From UBA5951 sp012269555 (GTDB taxonomy: Bacteria; Pseudomonadota; Alphaproteobacteria; Puniceispirillales; Puniceispirillaceae), in NCBI GenBank assembly GCA_038147755.1, contig JAYQTS010000003.1:248001-312000 (forward strand): 64,000 nucleotides of DNA, given 5' to 3'. The notes beneath the pieces are model-generated. The model did no database searches. It was not told the origin of the DNA and saw only the letters and a list, made by a program, of their open reading frames with translations. Position numbers and translations under genes: made by a program. Below are positions 1 through 9,157 of the stretch, piece by piece; the stretch's first letter is position 1, and each line of letters opens with the position of its first letter.

Positions 1-308
1 GCTTGGGAGTTAACAGCAAGATGCTTTGGAGCACCCATCTCAAATTGAATAGCTTGAGCAACGTCTTCTAACCTTCGTTTATAAATTTCTCTTATTGTAG
101 TCAATAAATCTAATCGATGTTTAATAGGGAGCTGTGAATAACTATTAAATGAATGGCGTGCGGCTATCACAGCCTTTTCTACATCTTTTTCATTCCCAAG
201 CGTAATTGTTCCAAGACTTTTTTCTGTAGCTGGATTAATAATATGAAGTTCGTCAGTACTATCTGATTTTACCCATTTGCCATTTATATAAAAATCATGT
301 TTTTGCAT
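1..308 (-). CDS. Aldehyde dehydrogenase, N-terminal part (runs off the window)
   Basis: NAD(P)+-dependent aldehyde dehydrogenase superfamily enzyme, oxidising an aldehyde to an acid in the cytoplasm; substrate not predictable. About 102 residues are visible: FYINGKWVKS near residue 6, then the INPATEK turn, an AVIAARHSF helix and a helix ending in FEMGAP. These are typical of the first 100 residues of the NAD-binding domain. The catalytic Cys and Glu lie outside the window. The ATG at 308 is preceded by a purine-rich AGAGAG site. Family assignment is firm; subfamily is open. Confidence 0.85.
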   Translation of the reverse strand, partial: MQKHDFYINGKWVKSDSTDELHIINPATEKSLGTITLGNEKDVEKAVIAARHSFNSYSQLPIKHRLDLLTTIREIYKRRLEDVAQAIQFEMGAPKHLAVNSQ

Positions 309-685
309 TAGCAATCTCTCTAAAAATTAAAAAAGATAATTTTATATTTACGTTTTAACATTAAGAAAAATATTTAAAAAATATAAACAACTTTTTTTAA
401 AAAAGCCTAGACTAATAATTTTTAGAAAATAAACATTTATTTTTAGGGATAACAAATTATTTTTAATGCTTCAAAGTAATTTTGTAGATTTATTGTTAGT
501 TAATAGTAAGTAGTGGTAATCTAATAATTTGTTAGTTTATTTCGGATTTTGAGTGATATCAAAACCAGTAATAAATAATTTTTCCTTTTATTCTTTTTAT
601 TTTTTTAAAAAACTATTTTGATTTTAGATATTGAAATAATTCAATTCTAAGAAGAAAAATAGTATTTCTTTAGGTTTAAGTTTAA
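309..685. other. Intergenic AT-rich stretch, no gene seen
   Basis: This 377-base gap separates the leftward aldehyde dehydrogenase from the rightward small membrane protein genes, so it should hold two divergent promoters. It is very AT-rich with many T and A runs. I see no open frame with coding character, no tRNA and no clear hairpin terminator. Confidence 0.5.
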
Positions 686-1106
686 ATGGATGCTTTGATA
701 TTTACAAAATTTGGTGTGTTATTCATGATCCATGTTGGTTTGTTGTTCGGGTTAAGAAAAATAGCCTTTTTCTACAGAGAAAATTTTTTTTTCTTGAATT
801 TTTTCCGAAGACAGACATACGACTTATCGCTTAATTTAATCTTTCTTATTGGGTTAACAATTCTCACAATAAGTTTTTTTTGCATTTGAAAAAAGCAAAT
901 TCACATTTTACGTTTTAAATGCAGCATTTTTATCTGTTTGGTTCGTTGAATTAGCAGTAATATCAGGAAAGCGTTTTTTTGTACCACTTTTTGGTGATGA
1001 TTTACCAAAAGAATTAAGTATTTTTGTTGGATTTATTTTGGCAATGAATGGTGGGTATTTTACCTTAATGTTTATACAAAGGTTATTTAGCAGTTCATCT
1101 TTTTGA
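686..1106 (+). CDS. Small integral membrane protein, frameshifted at a T8 run
   Basis: Function not recognised. The first frame (686-889) has two hydrophobic segments around residues 8-22 and 49-66. It ends just after a run of eight T at 874-881. Dropping one T continues into a frame with clear membrane-protein character (VLNAAFLSVWFVELAVISG, then IFVGFILAMNGGYF) up to a TGA at 1104-1106. The joined product is about 140 residues with roughly four membrane segments. Ten bases later a second membrane protein starts, so the two are probably co-transcribed. Joining the frames is an inference from the homopolymer and continuous hydrophobicity. Confidence 0.5.
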
Positions 1107-1116
1107 GGTAATTTTA

Positions 1117-1335
1117 ATGGATAATAAGACGATTTGTGAAATATTTGAGGCCTCAAAAAGCGCTTCGGATTTTAAAAAATCTTTTATGTGTGCTCAAGAA
1201 TCTTTGCATGAAGGGTTATTGAATAGCCCCTGGCCTATTTTCATTTATGCTTTTAGTGTTCTCTTTGTAATGTTTTTGGTCCAACGTTCTGCGACAAGAC
1301 ACATAAAATCTAGTAAAGACAAAAACGTCGGTTGA
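1117..1335 (+). CDS. Small single-pass membrane protein, unknown function
   Basis: A 72-residue protein, not recognised. The start is supported by a GAGGT ribosome site 8 bases upstream of the ATG. The first half is polar and contains two cysteines (residues 6 and 25). Residues 40-55 (FIYAFSVLFVMFLV) form one membrane segment, followed by a basic tail, so the tail should face the cytoplasm. It sits 10 bases after the frameshifted membrane protein and may be its partner. Confidence 0.55.
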   Translation: MDNKTICEIFEASKSASDFKKSFMCAQESLHEGLLNSPWPIFIYAFSVLFVMFLVQRSATRHIKSSKDKNVG

Positions 1336-1441
1336 GAAATTTCTTTTTATTAAGTATATTATATCCTCTACAAATTTTTTTGTCGGTATTAGGTAAAAAG
1401 TCTTGTTCAGTTTAGAGAAAGACAAATGATGAGATTGGAAA

Positions 1442-3230
1442 TCAAAAAGTAGATATTTTGGAAATATAATTTAAATTATCTAATATTTTAATCGCCTGTT
1501 TTTCAGGAGATGAACTATTTAGCTTTAGATAACCAGCCTTGTATTTAAAGAAACCATCTTTGTCTGTATACACTCCTATATCAGATAAACCGATATCTTG
1601 AGAATTATTTAATTGATGGTTTTTAAATAATATAAAGTCTATTATCTCTTGCATAGCTCTATTTTCATGAACAAAATCAGGAAAAAATTCTAGTGTATTT
1701 TTGTTTATTGGTTTAGATAACTGGTCTATATTTTCTGAAGTAAGAATATTTAGAATTTGATTTAATTTCTCAGTAGTTTCCCGCATAATTATATCCAAAT
1801 CCCGATAAGGAAGTGTTTCCTGAACTTCTTTTAGCTCCGCGTTTAGCAAAGAAATCTCAGGAAGAGACTGGTCAAATAATACGATGCCTTCCTTACTATT
1901 TAATATCGTGTCTATTAAAGCTATCCCATTTTGTCTGGCATTCCTTATTTGGGTTTGTAAATCTGAGATTAAAATAAGATTATTTTCCGATACCTCATCA
2001 CTCAAAATCGGCAACCCATCCATTTGTTCAAGTAGTTTCGTATAATTTTGATACCATGCAATAGTGTTTTTCTTTATAGCTTCGCCATTTTGCAGGTCTT
2101 TAAAATCATTTTCAACATAATCACTCATTAAGTTAAATAGAGAAGTTGTATTGGATGTCTCTTGTTCTAGGAGATCTAATATTTGAGTGATTGTTGGTGT
2201 GTCATTTTTATCTGCGATTATAATTTGATTTTCGACTACTATTTTTTCTGTTCTAAAAATTTATAAACTCATTGATCTGTGTTATTGCTTGTTTTGTAGT
2301 GTCTGCATTCAGATTACTTTCCTGCTTATGTGAGTTCGGTTTCATATCAATTTGAAAAAACCCTGTATTAGGATGATCATGGGTAGAAAGTTCTGTTTGT
2401 AGTATTCTGAATTTGTTGATAAATCCGTTATCAGGATTTGTAAAAAATGTCTCTTTGTTTTTAAGAATATTTCGAATTAAATATGAGAAATCCTCAGGTT
2501 TAACTTCATCCTTATTTTTTTTATTTTCTGCCTCTTTCGAAGCAAGGAATGCAAATTTTATATCAGATTCGGTTAAGTAAAATGGTGATAAAAGACTAAT
2601 GTCTGGGGTATAAACTTGTGTCCCCAATGCTTGTTGGCTCAATTTTATAAATTCGATATTTTCCAACCTTTCCGAGAGGGAAGAAATTAGTAGGTTATTG
2701 CAAATATTGAGTTCAGCTTGGCAGGCTGGTTGTTCTTTAACATCCACAATCTTTGACCTTCCTCCATATAAACTGTTTTCTGTATTTGTGATCACAACAT
2801 CAAGTGCAGATAAAATTAAAAAATCGTTTTCTGGCACAGAGGGAAGGAATTGATAACTATCTTTTTCGTTGATAATATTTTCTAGAGAATCAACCACGTC
2901 AGAAAATAAAGTTTTAGGTTTTTCCACTGGGACTATTTCTTTTTCTATCCTTTTTGCTGTAATAGTAATCTCTGTTTTGATATCTTTTTGTTTGACCTGT
3001 TTTTCTTTTATACGCTCTGTTTGGTTACGGGATTTTTTTTCTTCTGGCATCTGAACAGAAGCTTTAGTTTTGGGGGATGCCGGCTTAGAGACAGTTTTTT
3101 CATTATAAATTGGGGAAATTTGGTAATTTTTTGGAGTATTTTCACTAAGAATACTGTTGGCAGGTTCATTGTATAGGCCAAATAATAAGATAAACATAAA
3201 AGGTAATTTAGTTTTTGTAAGCTTATGCAC
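1442..3230 (-). CDS. Large secreted protein of unknown function, frameshifted
   Basis: Function not recognised. The GTG at 3230 has a GGGAG site 7 bases upstream. The first 26 residues look like a signal peptide (basic start, LPFMFILLFGLY core). Next comes a Lys/Glu/Pro-rich linker (about residues 45-110) and then a mostly helical acidic region. The first frame stops at 2253 beside an A5 run (2255-2259). Removing one base joins it to the next frame, which runs without ATG through a helical stretch into the frame ending at 1442. The joined protein is about 596 residues. An alternative is two genes, the second starting at the ATG at 2128, but that ATG has no good ribosome site. Probably periplasmic or surface-located. 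Confidence 0.5.
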
Positions 3231-3372
3231 ATCAAAACTCCCAATGAATTTCTAACGACAAAGCAAGAATATGTTTAATTTTCATTGAAAAAACTATACA
3301 TTGTTGTAAGTTTAGGAAAATAAAAATTAGATAATCTCTTTTGAAATTTAAGTTTAATTATTTGGAATCTTT

Positions 3373-3682
3373 ATGACTATTGCAAAGATATATAAACCAT
3401 CAAAAACTTCTATGCAGTCAGGAAGAGCGAAGTCTAAATCCTGGATATTAGAATTTGTAAGGAAAAGCCCCTGCAATACCGGATCCATTAATGGGTTGGC
3501 AATCAAGCGGGGATACTCAGAAACAAGTTAAAATAGAATTTTCGAGCAAAGAAGCCGCAATACTTTATGCAGAAAAGCAAGGTATTGTTTATGATGTTAT
3601 AAACCCCCAACCTCGCAAGTTAAATATAAAATCTTATGCTGATAATTTTTCATCAGATCGTAAAATTTCTTGGACACACTAA
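3373..3682 (+). CDS. NADH dehydrogenase (complex I) NDUFS4-type accessory subunit, frameshifted
   Basis: Homologue of the mitochondrial complex I 18-kDa subunit (ETC_C1_NDUFA4/NDUFS4 family), an accessory subunit found in alphaproteobacteria and mitochondria. It binds the peripheral arm of complex I. The N-terminal frame reads AKIYKPSKTSMQSGRAKSKS and the C-terminal frame contains DPLMGWQSSGDT, a YAEKQGI helix and the family end motif IKSYADNF. The two halves are in different frames. One extra C in the C4 run at 3468-3471 explains the shift, giving a 102-residue product of normal length. No other nuo gene is nearby. The family strongly supports an alphaproteobacterial host. Confidence 0.88.
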
Positions 3683-3862
3683 TTTTAATTTTTAGAATAT
3701 TGTTTGTCTGAATTTTTTTTAAAATTATGAACGAGTTTGTAGTATCAATTCATTTTTTACTATTTTTTTGTATAATAGTATAAAACTTTAACTCATAGAT
3801 TGTTGATTTTCTCTCTATATAGTTTAAGTAGGTTGTTTGGGTTTTTATTGAGATCGAAAAAG

Positions 3863-4860
3863 ATGAAATTTGGGTTGTTTGGAAGCGCGAAAGCTGTTCG
3901 GGGTGATGTAGATATTGATAGCTCGTCTGGCTATAAGGAATGGTTAAATTACAATGTAGAGGCTGAGTCTCTTGGGTTTTATAGTAGTTTCACAGTTGAG
4001 CATCACTTTACTGGATTTGGTCAGGTTTCAGCATCCCTAAATTTACTCACTTACCTCTCAGCATTAACAACTAGCATGCGTCTCGGAACTGCTGTTATGA
4101 CGCTTCCATGGCATAATCCTGTTTTATTGGCTGAACAAGCAGCAACACTTGATTTATTGTCAGAAGGACGACTTGATTTTGGGGTAGGTAAAGGATACCG
4201 ATTTAATGAGTTTAATAGCTTTGGTATTTCTATGGATGAGGCAGAGCCAAGGTTCCTTGAATCCATTCAGATAATGAAAAAATCTTGGTTAAACGATGAA
4301 AGATGGTCTTATGAGGGAAAGTTTTGGCAATTTAATGATATTATTGTAGAGCCTCCATGTGCCCAAAGCCTCATCCACCACTTTGGCTTGCAGCTGGTCA
4401 TCCCGCCTCAATTGCTACGGTAGCAAATATGGGGGCCAATCTTTTGCTTGACCAATTCTCTCCAACTAAATCTGTACTTGAACGTGTTCAAACTTTTAGA
4501 GAGGCTCAACAGAATTATAATTCTAATAAAATAAATGGAGAGATTGCTTTAGCTCGTGCACTTTATATTGCTAAAAACGAAGAAGATAAAATGAACGCCA
4601 TAGAGAAAAGGATGAACGCACGAGCAAGGGTTGACGCCTTATCACAACGTCCTGATGGGAAAAATAAGGCTAGTATAATGATACATAAAGGGGCTGACGA
4701 AGCCTTGCAAGGGGCTTTAATAGGGACTGTAGATGAAATAGTAGAGCGGTTGTATCAGCTCAAAGAGGGTGGAATAAACTATATTTTGTTAGTAGATGCT
4801 GGTGGTGGCATAGAGGGACTTCGAAAGTTTGCTAAAGATATTGAACCCCAAATAAATTAA
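3863..4860 (+). CDS. LLM-class flavin-dependent oxidoreductase (luciferase-like), frameshifted
   Basis: Bacterial luciferase-like TIM-barrel monooxygenase that would use reduced FMN or F420; substrate unknown. The N-terminal part contains MKFGLFGSAKA, EHHFTGFGQ, RLGTAVMTLPWHNP and LSEGRLDFGVGKGY, all classic for the family. The reading frame shifts near 4355-4370, after IIVEPPC, into PKPHPPLWLAAGHP, where the family normally has a PxPHPPxW motif. The joined protein is about 332 residues, a normal length. I place the start at ATG 3863 because homologues begin MKFGLF. An upstream TTG at 3800 would add 21 unlikely residues. It is convergent with the HAD-like gene and shares a terminator with it. 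Confidence 0.85.
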
Positions 4861-4870
4861 ACAAAATTTT

Positions 4871-4908
4871 AGTTTTAAATTTAAGATTTTTTAAAACTTT
4901 ATTTTTTT
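4871..4908. terminator. Probable bidirectional intrinsic terminator
   Basis: A perfect 9-base inverted repeat (AGTTTTAAA at 4871-4879 and TTTAAAACT at 4890-4898) is followed by a T-rich tract to 4908. It sits exactly between two convergent genes. The stem is AT-only, so it is weak. Confidence 0.45.
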
Positions 4909-4909
4909 G

Positions 4910-5551
4910 TCAAATGTTTGAAAACATATTTTCAAGCGATTTTATATTATTTATATTGTATTGAGTTGCAGCATATTCACCAGCAAAAAGATAGCATATT
5001 AGTCCCGCTTGCATAGCAGCAGATTGATTTACCTCTGTGTCCTCTACCGCTATTACATCACTAGCTTGAATCCCCAATTTATCCAGAGCAAAGTTATAAA
5101 CTTCTTGGTTTGGTTTTTCATTAATAACATTTTCTTTCGTGGTAATTAAATCAAAGGAATCAAAACTAATATGTTTTTTCAGAGAGTTAGAAATAGATTT
5201 TAACATATTTGACGTGGTCGTCGTAATTAAACAAATTTTGATATTATTCTGTTTACAAAAATTAATACAATTTTCAATACCATTTCTAGGTTGAAGACCA
5301 TGTTCAATTTTGGAGTCAAAAATAGTTTGCCTAGTTTTGTGGATTTCCAACAAGGTTTCAGAGTCGATCAAATGACCGCCAAATATATTCAATCTTTTTA
5401 ATCCCCCGGGTTTTTTTAGTAATTCACAATAATTGGCTACACTCCAATACCAATCTAAACCATGATATTTGAAAGCCTCATTATAAGATTGACGTTGCAG
5501 TTCGGATGTTTCCAGAATCACACCGATTGAACCAAGTAGAATTGCTTTCAT
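4910..5551 (-). CDS. HAD-superfamily protein lacking the catalytic DxD aspartates
   Basis: CbbY-like HAD fold of 213 residues. The fold is supported by the ETSELQRQSYNEAF cap start, the motif II region CLITTTTSN, Lys in EKPNQEVYNFAL and the motif IV region VIAVEDTEVNQSAAMQAG. The nucleophile loop, normally FDLDGVL, reads LLGSIGVI, so both catalytic aspartates are absent. From memory, a group of alphaproteobacterial HAD-like proteins shares this GSIG loop, so it is probably inherited and not a sequencing error. Hydrolase activity is doubtful. The start is ATG 5551; a GTG at 5563 abuts the upstream stop. It is probably co-transcribed with the two genes upstream. Confidence 0.75.
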   Translation of the reverse strand: MKAILLGSIGVILETSELQRQSYNEAFKYHGLDWYWSVANYCELLKKPGGLKRLNIFGGHLIDSETLLEIHKTRQTIFDSKIEHGLQPRNGIENCINFCKQNNIKICLITTTTSNMLKSISNSLKKHISFDSFDLITTKENVINEKPNQEVYNFALDKLGIQASDVIAVEDTEVNQSAAMQAGLICYLFAGEYAATQYNINNIKSLENMFSNI

Positions 5552-5563
5552 TTCATTTATCAC

Positions 5564-6007
5564 TCATAACTTATTATCTTTAAGCAGAAAAATGAGATGC
5601 CCTTGGGCAAGAGCTTCTAAGTTTTCTATTTCTTCCAAATTACATAATTTTTTACTATTTCGCCATTTCATTGCAAGCGTTTCTCTGTTAATAGTTAACC
5701 CTTCAGGCCTATTAAAAAGTTCCTTGGGTGTGATCTGTAGCTCAATAGCAGGCAACGAAAAATTCACCATATCATTATTAAATTGTGCATATCGAATAAA
5801 GCGTAACTTTTCTTCTATTATAAAAAAGCTATCCAGTCTTTGGTCAGGTAGATTTCCTTTACAATACAATCCAATATTCCAGTTAAGTGTCTCTGTTTTC
5901 CCCAAACTAATTTGTTGGAAAAAAACTAATACCATAATTAAAAAAAAAGGAGCCCAATTCTTTATGTATTTATCAACATAATTTTTTGTAATTATGAAAA
6001 AAATCAT
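5564..6007 (-). CDS. Secreted or membrane-anchored protein, unknown function
   Basis: A 147-residue protein, not recognised. Residues 18-35 (WAPFFLIMVLVFFQQISLG) form a signal peptide or anchor. The rest is soluble with two cysteines (in GLYCKGN and KKLCNLEE) that could form a disulfide. The ATG at 6007 lies 3 bases after the quinone reductase stop, and its own stop touches the start of the HAD-like gene, so the three genes look like one operon. Confidence 0.55.
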   Translation of the reverse strand: MIFFIITKNYVDKYIKNWAPFFLIMVLVFFQQISLGKTETLNWNIGLYCKGNLPDQRLDSFFIIEEKLRFIRYAQFNNDMVNFSLPAIELQITPKELFNRPEGLTINRETLAMKWRNSKKLCNLEEIENLEALAQGHLIFLLKDNKL

Positions 6008-6010
6008 ATA

Positions 6011-7000
6011 TTAATTCCTACAGTCAATTATTATGTTTCCAATTGTTTTTCCAGACTCTAGGGCTAAATGGGCGGCAGCTGTTTCTTCCAAGGGATATAC
6101 CTTGGCAATAAAAGGTTTGATACCTGAATTAATCTGCCAATCTTTTATGAACTCTAGAGCATGTTGCATCATTTTATCTGGTAGCAGATACATAAAAACA
6201 CTATATATGGTTAGATTCATTAATAAAAATTTCTGAAATGGTATTTCTGTTATTGCTTTTTTATCAGAAGCATATGTAGAGATAATACCATGGTCTTTAA
6301 TTATGTCTAAATTAGTTTCTAAGTTAGTCCCTAAAGCCACATCGAATATAAGATCTACTTTTTCTCCTTTGGTTATTTTCATAATATCGTCAGCAAAGTT
6401 TTTAGAGTCATATCTTAATGCATGATCTGCCCCTGCTGTCAGAGCTGTTTTCATTTTGTTATCTCCGCTGACTGAAGAAATCACTGTGGCACCGGCATGT
6501 TTAGCCATTTGTATCGCGCAATTTCCGACACTTCCAGCGCCGCCCGTTATTAAAATTATTTTATTTTTAGGGTTGGTATATTTGAACATTCCTGCATAAG
6601 CGGTTAATGCAGGAATTCCAATGGTAGCGCCAATTTCAAGAGATATTGAATCTTCAAGTTTTATAGCAAGGTTAGATGGAACGCAAACAAAATTCGCTGC
6701 TGTTCCAAAAGGTCGTTGCCATTGAGCTGAATATATCCAAACTCGCTCTCCTATCCTTTTTGGGTCAATGTTACTGCCTACAGCTTCAATTATCCCTGAT
6801 CCATCACTGTGAGGAATAATGGAATGAAAAGCGTGTTTTTGTCCCCTGAAACCTATCCTTCGTTTTGTATCAGAGGGATTCAAACCGGAATAATGAACTT
6901 TAATAAGCACTTCATTATTTTGAGGGGTTGGCTTTTCCATTTCGCCATATATAAGAACTTCTGATGCATCACCCTGTTTTTCGTACCAAACTGCTTTCAT
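6011..7000 (-). CDS. NADPH:quinone reductase / zinc-independent MDR oxidoreductase
   Basis: Medium-chain dehydrogenase/reductase of the quinone oxidoreductase (zeta-crystallin) branch, 329 residues, intact. The GroES-like half contains NEVLIKVHYSGLNPSDTKRR and HSDGSGIIEAVG. The Rossmann half has the family AGSVGNCAIQMAKHAGA motif for NADPH. No structural zinc cysteine cluster is present, which fits the QOR branch. Expected to reduce quinones or conjugated enones. It is the first gene of a probable operon with a small secreted protein and a HAD-like protein. The exact substrate is unknown. Confidence 0.85.
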   Translation of the reverse strand: MKAVWYEKQGDASEVLIYGEMEKPTPQNNEVLIKVHYSGLNPSDTKRRIGFRGQKHAFHSIIPHSDGSGIIEAVGSNIDPKRIGERVWIYSAQWQRPFGTAANFVCVPSNLAIKLEDSISLEIGATIGIPALTAYAGMFKYTNPKNKIILITGGAGSVGNCAIQMAKHAGATVISSVSGDNKMKTALTAGADHALRYDSKNFADDIMKITKGEKVDLIFDVALGTNLETNLDIIKDHGIISTYASDKKAITEIPFQKFLLMNLTIYSVFMYLLPDKMMQHALEFIKDWQINSGIKPFIAKVYPLEETAAAHLALESGKTIGNIIIDCRN

Positions 7001-7102
7001 ATATAATCCTTAAATGATCAAATTGTTAATAACCTTTATGTTTTCATTATATTACATGACTGCATATAGCATCAAAACCTATAGTTTGGTTTATTCTTAT
7101 AA

Positions 7103-7444
7103 CTATATATTTAAATAGCCATTTTTTTTTATTTTCTGAAGAAAAATATCTTTTTGAAAAAAAGCAATCCTTGATGTAAGATTTTTATATTCACTAGCGT
7201 ATATATTATTCATATAATTATTAAAGTTTTCCTTAAGAAGGATGGAACCCTCTGGAGGAATTTTAATAATAAGAAAAGAGCTATTATCAGTTTCTATTTT
7301 AAACTTTGAATCAGTCTCAAAAAAAACCAATGGGCGTTATTTCATTTTTATTTCACATTCAAAATTTAATGTTCCTGCCTCAACATTTGTGAACGCTACT
7401 AGAAAGGAAACTATGGCAAAAAAACTCTTTTTCAAATTTAGCAT
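7103..7444 (-). pseudogene. Small secreted protein with an interrupted frame
   Basis: Unknown function. The ATG at 7444 begins a good signal peptide (LKKSFFAIVSFLVAF, cleavage after NVEA). The frame then meets a TAA at residue 37, just after EIKMK, and continues in the same frame to 7103 (VFFETDSKFKIETD and an IIKIPPEG segment), 113 codons in all. A pair of compensating homopolymer errors (the A run before the stop and the 8-base A run at 7319-7326) would remove the stop and give KNEITPIGFFETD. I therefore cannot tell a real pseudogene from a consensus error. Confidence 0.45.
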
Positions 7445-7530
7445 TTATTCATTTTTAAACAGATGACGATTAAATTAAAATTTATTATAACATAAAACTT
7501 AGCTTTACCTTCGAAATAATATAAGCCTAA

Positions 7531-7677
7531 TTATTCGCCAGACTCACTTATTAGGAAAGACCTAAAAAAGGGATTATTCAAAATTCTTTTAGAAACAATC
7601 ACAATAGAAGGAATAAATTGTTTCATTAGCAAAAATACAAAGAATATTATTAGTAAAATGATAATAATTTTAAACAT
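7531..7677 (-). CDS. Tiny membrane protein downstream of the sodium channel
   Basis: A 48-residue open frame, not recognised. The first 18 residues are almost wholly hydrophobic (MFKIIIILLIIFFVFLLM), one membrane helix. A basic, Asn/Phe-rich tail follows, ending SESGE. It starts 10 bases after the stop of the channel gene, so it is probably translated from the same mRNA. A small single-pass protein beside a channel could be an accessory subunit, but that is only inference. There is no strong ribosome site, which lowers confidence. Confidence 0.42.
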   Translation of the reverse strand: MFKIIIILLIIFFVFLLMKQFIPSIVIVSKRILNNPFFRSFLISESGE

Positions 7678-7687
7678 AATTAATTGA

Positions 7688-8527
7688 TCATTTCTCTAAT
7701 TTGTCTCGAAGTAGATTAATTTCGGTTACCAATTCATCGAGTTGTTTTTTCAGCAACTTATATTCTTTCATAGTAATTTGAGAGTTTTCATGCTCTTTAT
7801 AACTTTGGTCATCCTTTTGCGCGATTTGCATCGAATCAACTATGATCCCGATAAAAAAATTAAGAACAGCAAAACTTGTGATTATTATAAATGGAATAAA
7901 AAATGCCCAAGCCCATGGAAAAAGCTCCATCGTGGGTCGAACAACTCCCATAGACCATCTTTCTAAAGTCATTATTTGAAACAAGGTATAAGCTGATGCA
8001 CCAATACTTCCAAACCACTCTTGCATGAATGGATCAGGGTGTATTCCAAATAATTTTGTTGCTAAAACCGAAGCCACATAAAATATCAGTCCTAAAACAC
8101 CTACAACTGAGACCATGCCGGGGATGGAGTAACCTATAGCAGATACAACACGGCGCAGTTGTGGAACAACCGATATTAGTCTTAAAACACGAAGAATTCT
8201 AAGTGCGCGTAAAACTGTAAGTGCACCACTAGTGGGCAACCAAGCTATGATAACAATTGAAAGATCGAAGATATTCCAACCTGAGTGAAAAAATTTCAGA
8301 CGATAAACATAAAATTTTAGCAATAATTCAAATGAAAAGAGTATAAGAATGGATTTATCAGCCCAATTTAAAATAACACCAAAATTATTAGAAAAGTAAG
8401 CGTCTGTTTCTAATCCCAATATCACTGCATTCAAAAGAATTAAAATTGTTATCACAGTTGTAGTGATATTACTCTCTATTATTATTTTAATTTTATTTTT
8501 AAGTGAATTTTGTATTGTTTGGTCCAT
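7688..8527 (-). CDS. NaChBac-type voltage-gated sodium channel
   Basis: Homotetrameric six-helix voltage-gated channel of the inner membrane, 279 residues, usual length. S1-S3 cover about residues 20-97. S4 (GALTVLRALRILRVLRL) carries arginines at 107, 110, 113 and 116, every third position. S5 and the pore loop follow, with the filter TLERWSMG at 187-194. S6 contains VLNFFIGIIVDSM, and residues 255-279 form the coiled coil of the family. The filter matches NavAb/NavMs (TLESWSM) except for Arg where Ser is usual, directly after the selectivity glutamate. Start ATG 8527, not the GTG at 8536. A tiny membrane ORF follows. Confidence 0.92.
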   Translation of the reverse strand: MDQTIQNSLKNKIKIIIESNITTTVITILILLNAVILGLETDAYFSNNFGVILNWADKSILILFSFELLLKFYVYRLKFFHSGWNIFDLSIVIIAWLPTSGALTVLRALRILRVLRLISVVPQLRRVVSAIGYSIPGMVSVVGVLGLIFYVASVLATKLFGIHPDPFMQEWFGSIGASAYTLFQIMTLERWSMGVVRPTMELFPWAWAFFIPFIIITSFAVLNFFIGIIVDSMQIAQKDDQSYKEHENSQITMKEYKLLKKQLDELVTEINLLRDKLEK

Positions 8528-8955
8528 TTCTCTCACTTAGTAGTTTAAATTAAATGAATAGTTGATGTTTATTTTTTATACTGATTTTTGCAATTAATTT
8601 ATTCTTGAGTGTTTGGTTTTCAATTTTTAAAATATTCAAATGGCTCAGATAATTTTAATCTTTTATAAATCTGAAACGATTTTTATGACCTAAGAGTTTC
8701 AAGATTTTGGAATTAAATACCTTATTGTTTAAATGTTTTTTTACTTTTTAGCATTTTTTGAAAGTGCAAGGAAAGAAAATGAATAATAAATCAAGTAAAG
8801 AAAAAATATTACTCAGTTTATTTAACATCTCTTTTATAAATCATATAGAACTTCGCCCATATTTAATAAAGAGTATAAAAATTTAAAAATTTTAATTATG
8901 TGATTTTACATAATTTGTTGAACCATTTATCAAATCAAGTTAAAAAGCAATCACG
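8528..8955. other. Intergenic region upstream of the channel gene
   Basis: These 428 bases lie between the leftward channel gene and the rightward tRNA-Arg and must hold the promoters of both. One short frame at 8779-8886 (+) encodes 35 residues starting MNNKSSKEKILL, with an AAGGAAAG ribosome-like site 5 bases upstream. It has no recognisable feature and I would not call it a gene with confidence. No other signal is seen. Confidence 0.35.
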
Positions 8956-9031
8956 GTCCTGTAGCTCAACTGGATAGAGCGGCTGACTTCTAATCAGCAG
9001 GTTGGGGGTTCGAGTCCTCCCGGGATCGCCA
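8956..9031 (+). tRNA. tRNA-Arg (anticodon TCT), CCA encoded
   Basis: A full cloverleaf: the acceptor stem GGTCCTG pairs with CGGGATC (two G-U pairs), D arm TAGCTCAACTGGATAGAGC, anticodon stem-loop CTGACTTCTAATCAG with anticodon TCT, and T arm GGGGGTTCGAGTCCTCC. Discriminator G at 9028 is followed by a genomic CCA. It reads AGA/AGG codons, of which AGA is common here. Confidence 0.97.
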
Positions 9032-9157
9032 TTTATTTAAGCATTTGGATTTTAATATAAGATCGTTTAAATTTTTTTAAAAACTATCGGTCTATATCAG
9101 ACTTAATATGGATTTTTAAACTTTAACTACTGCGTTGTGTCATTACTTGGTATTGTC

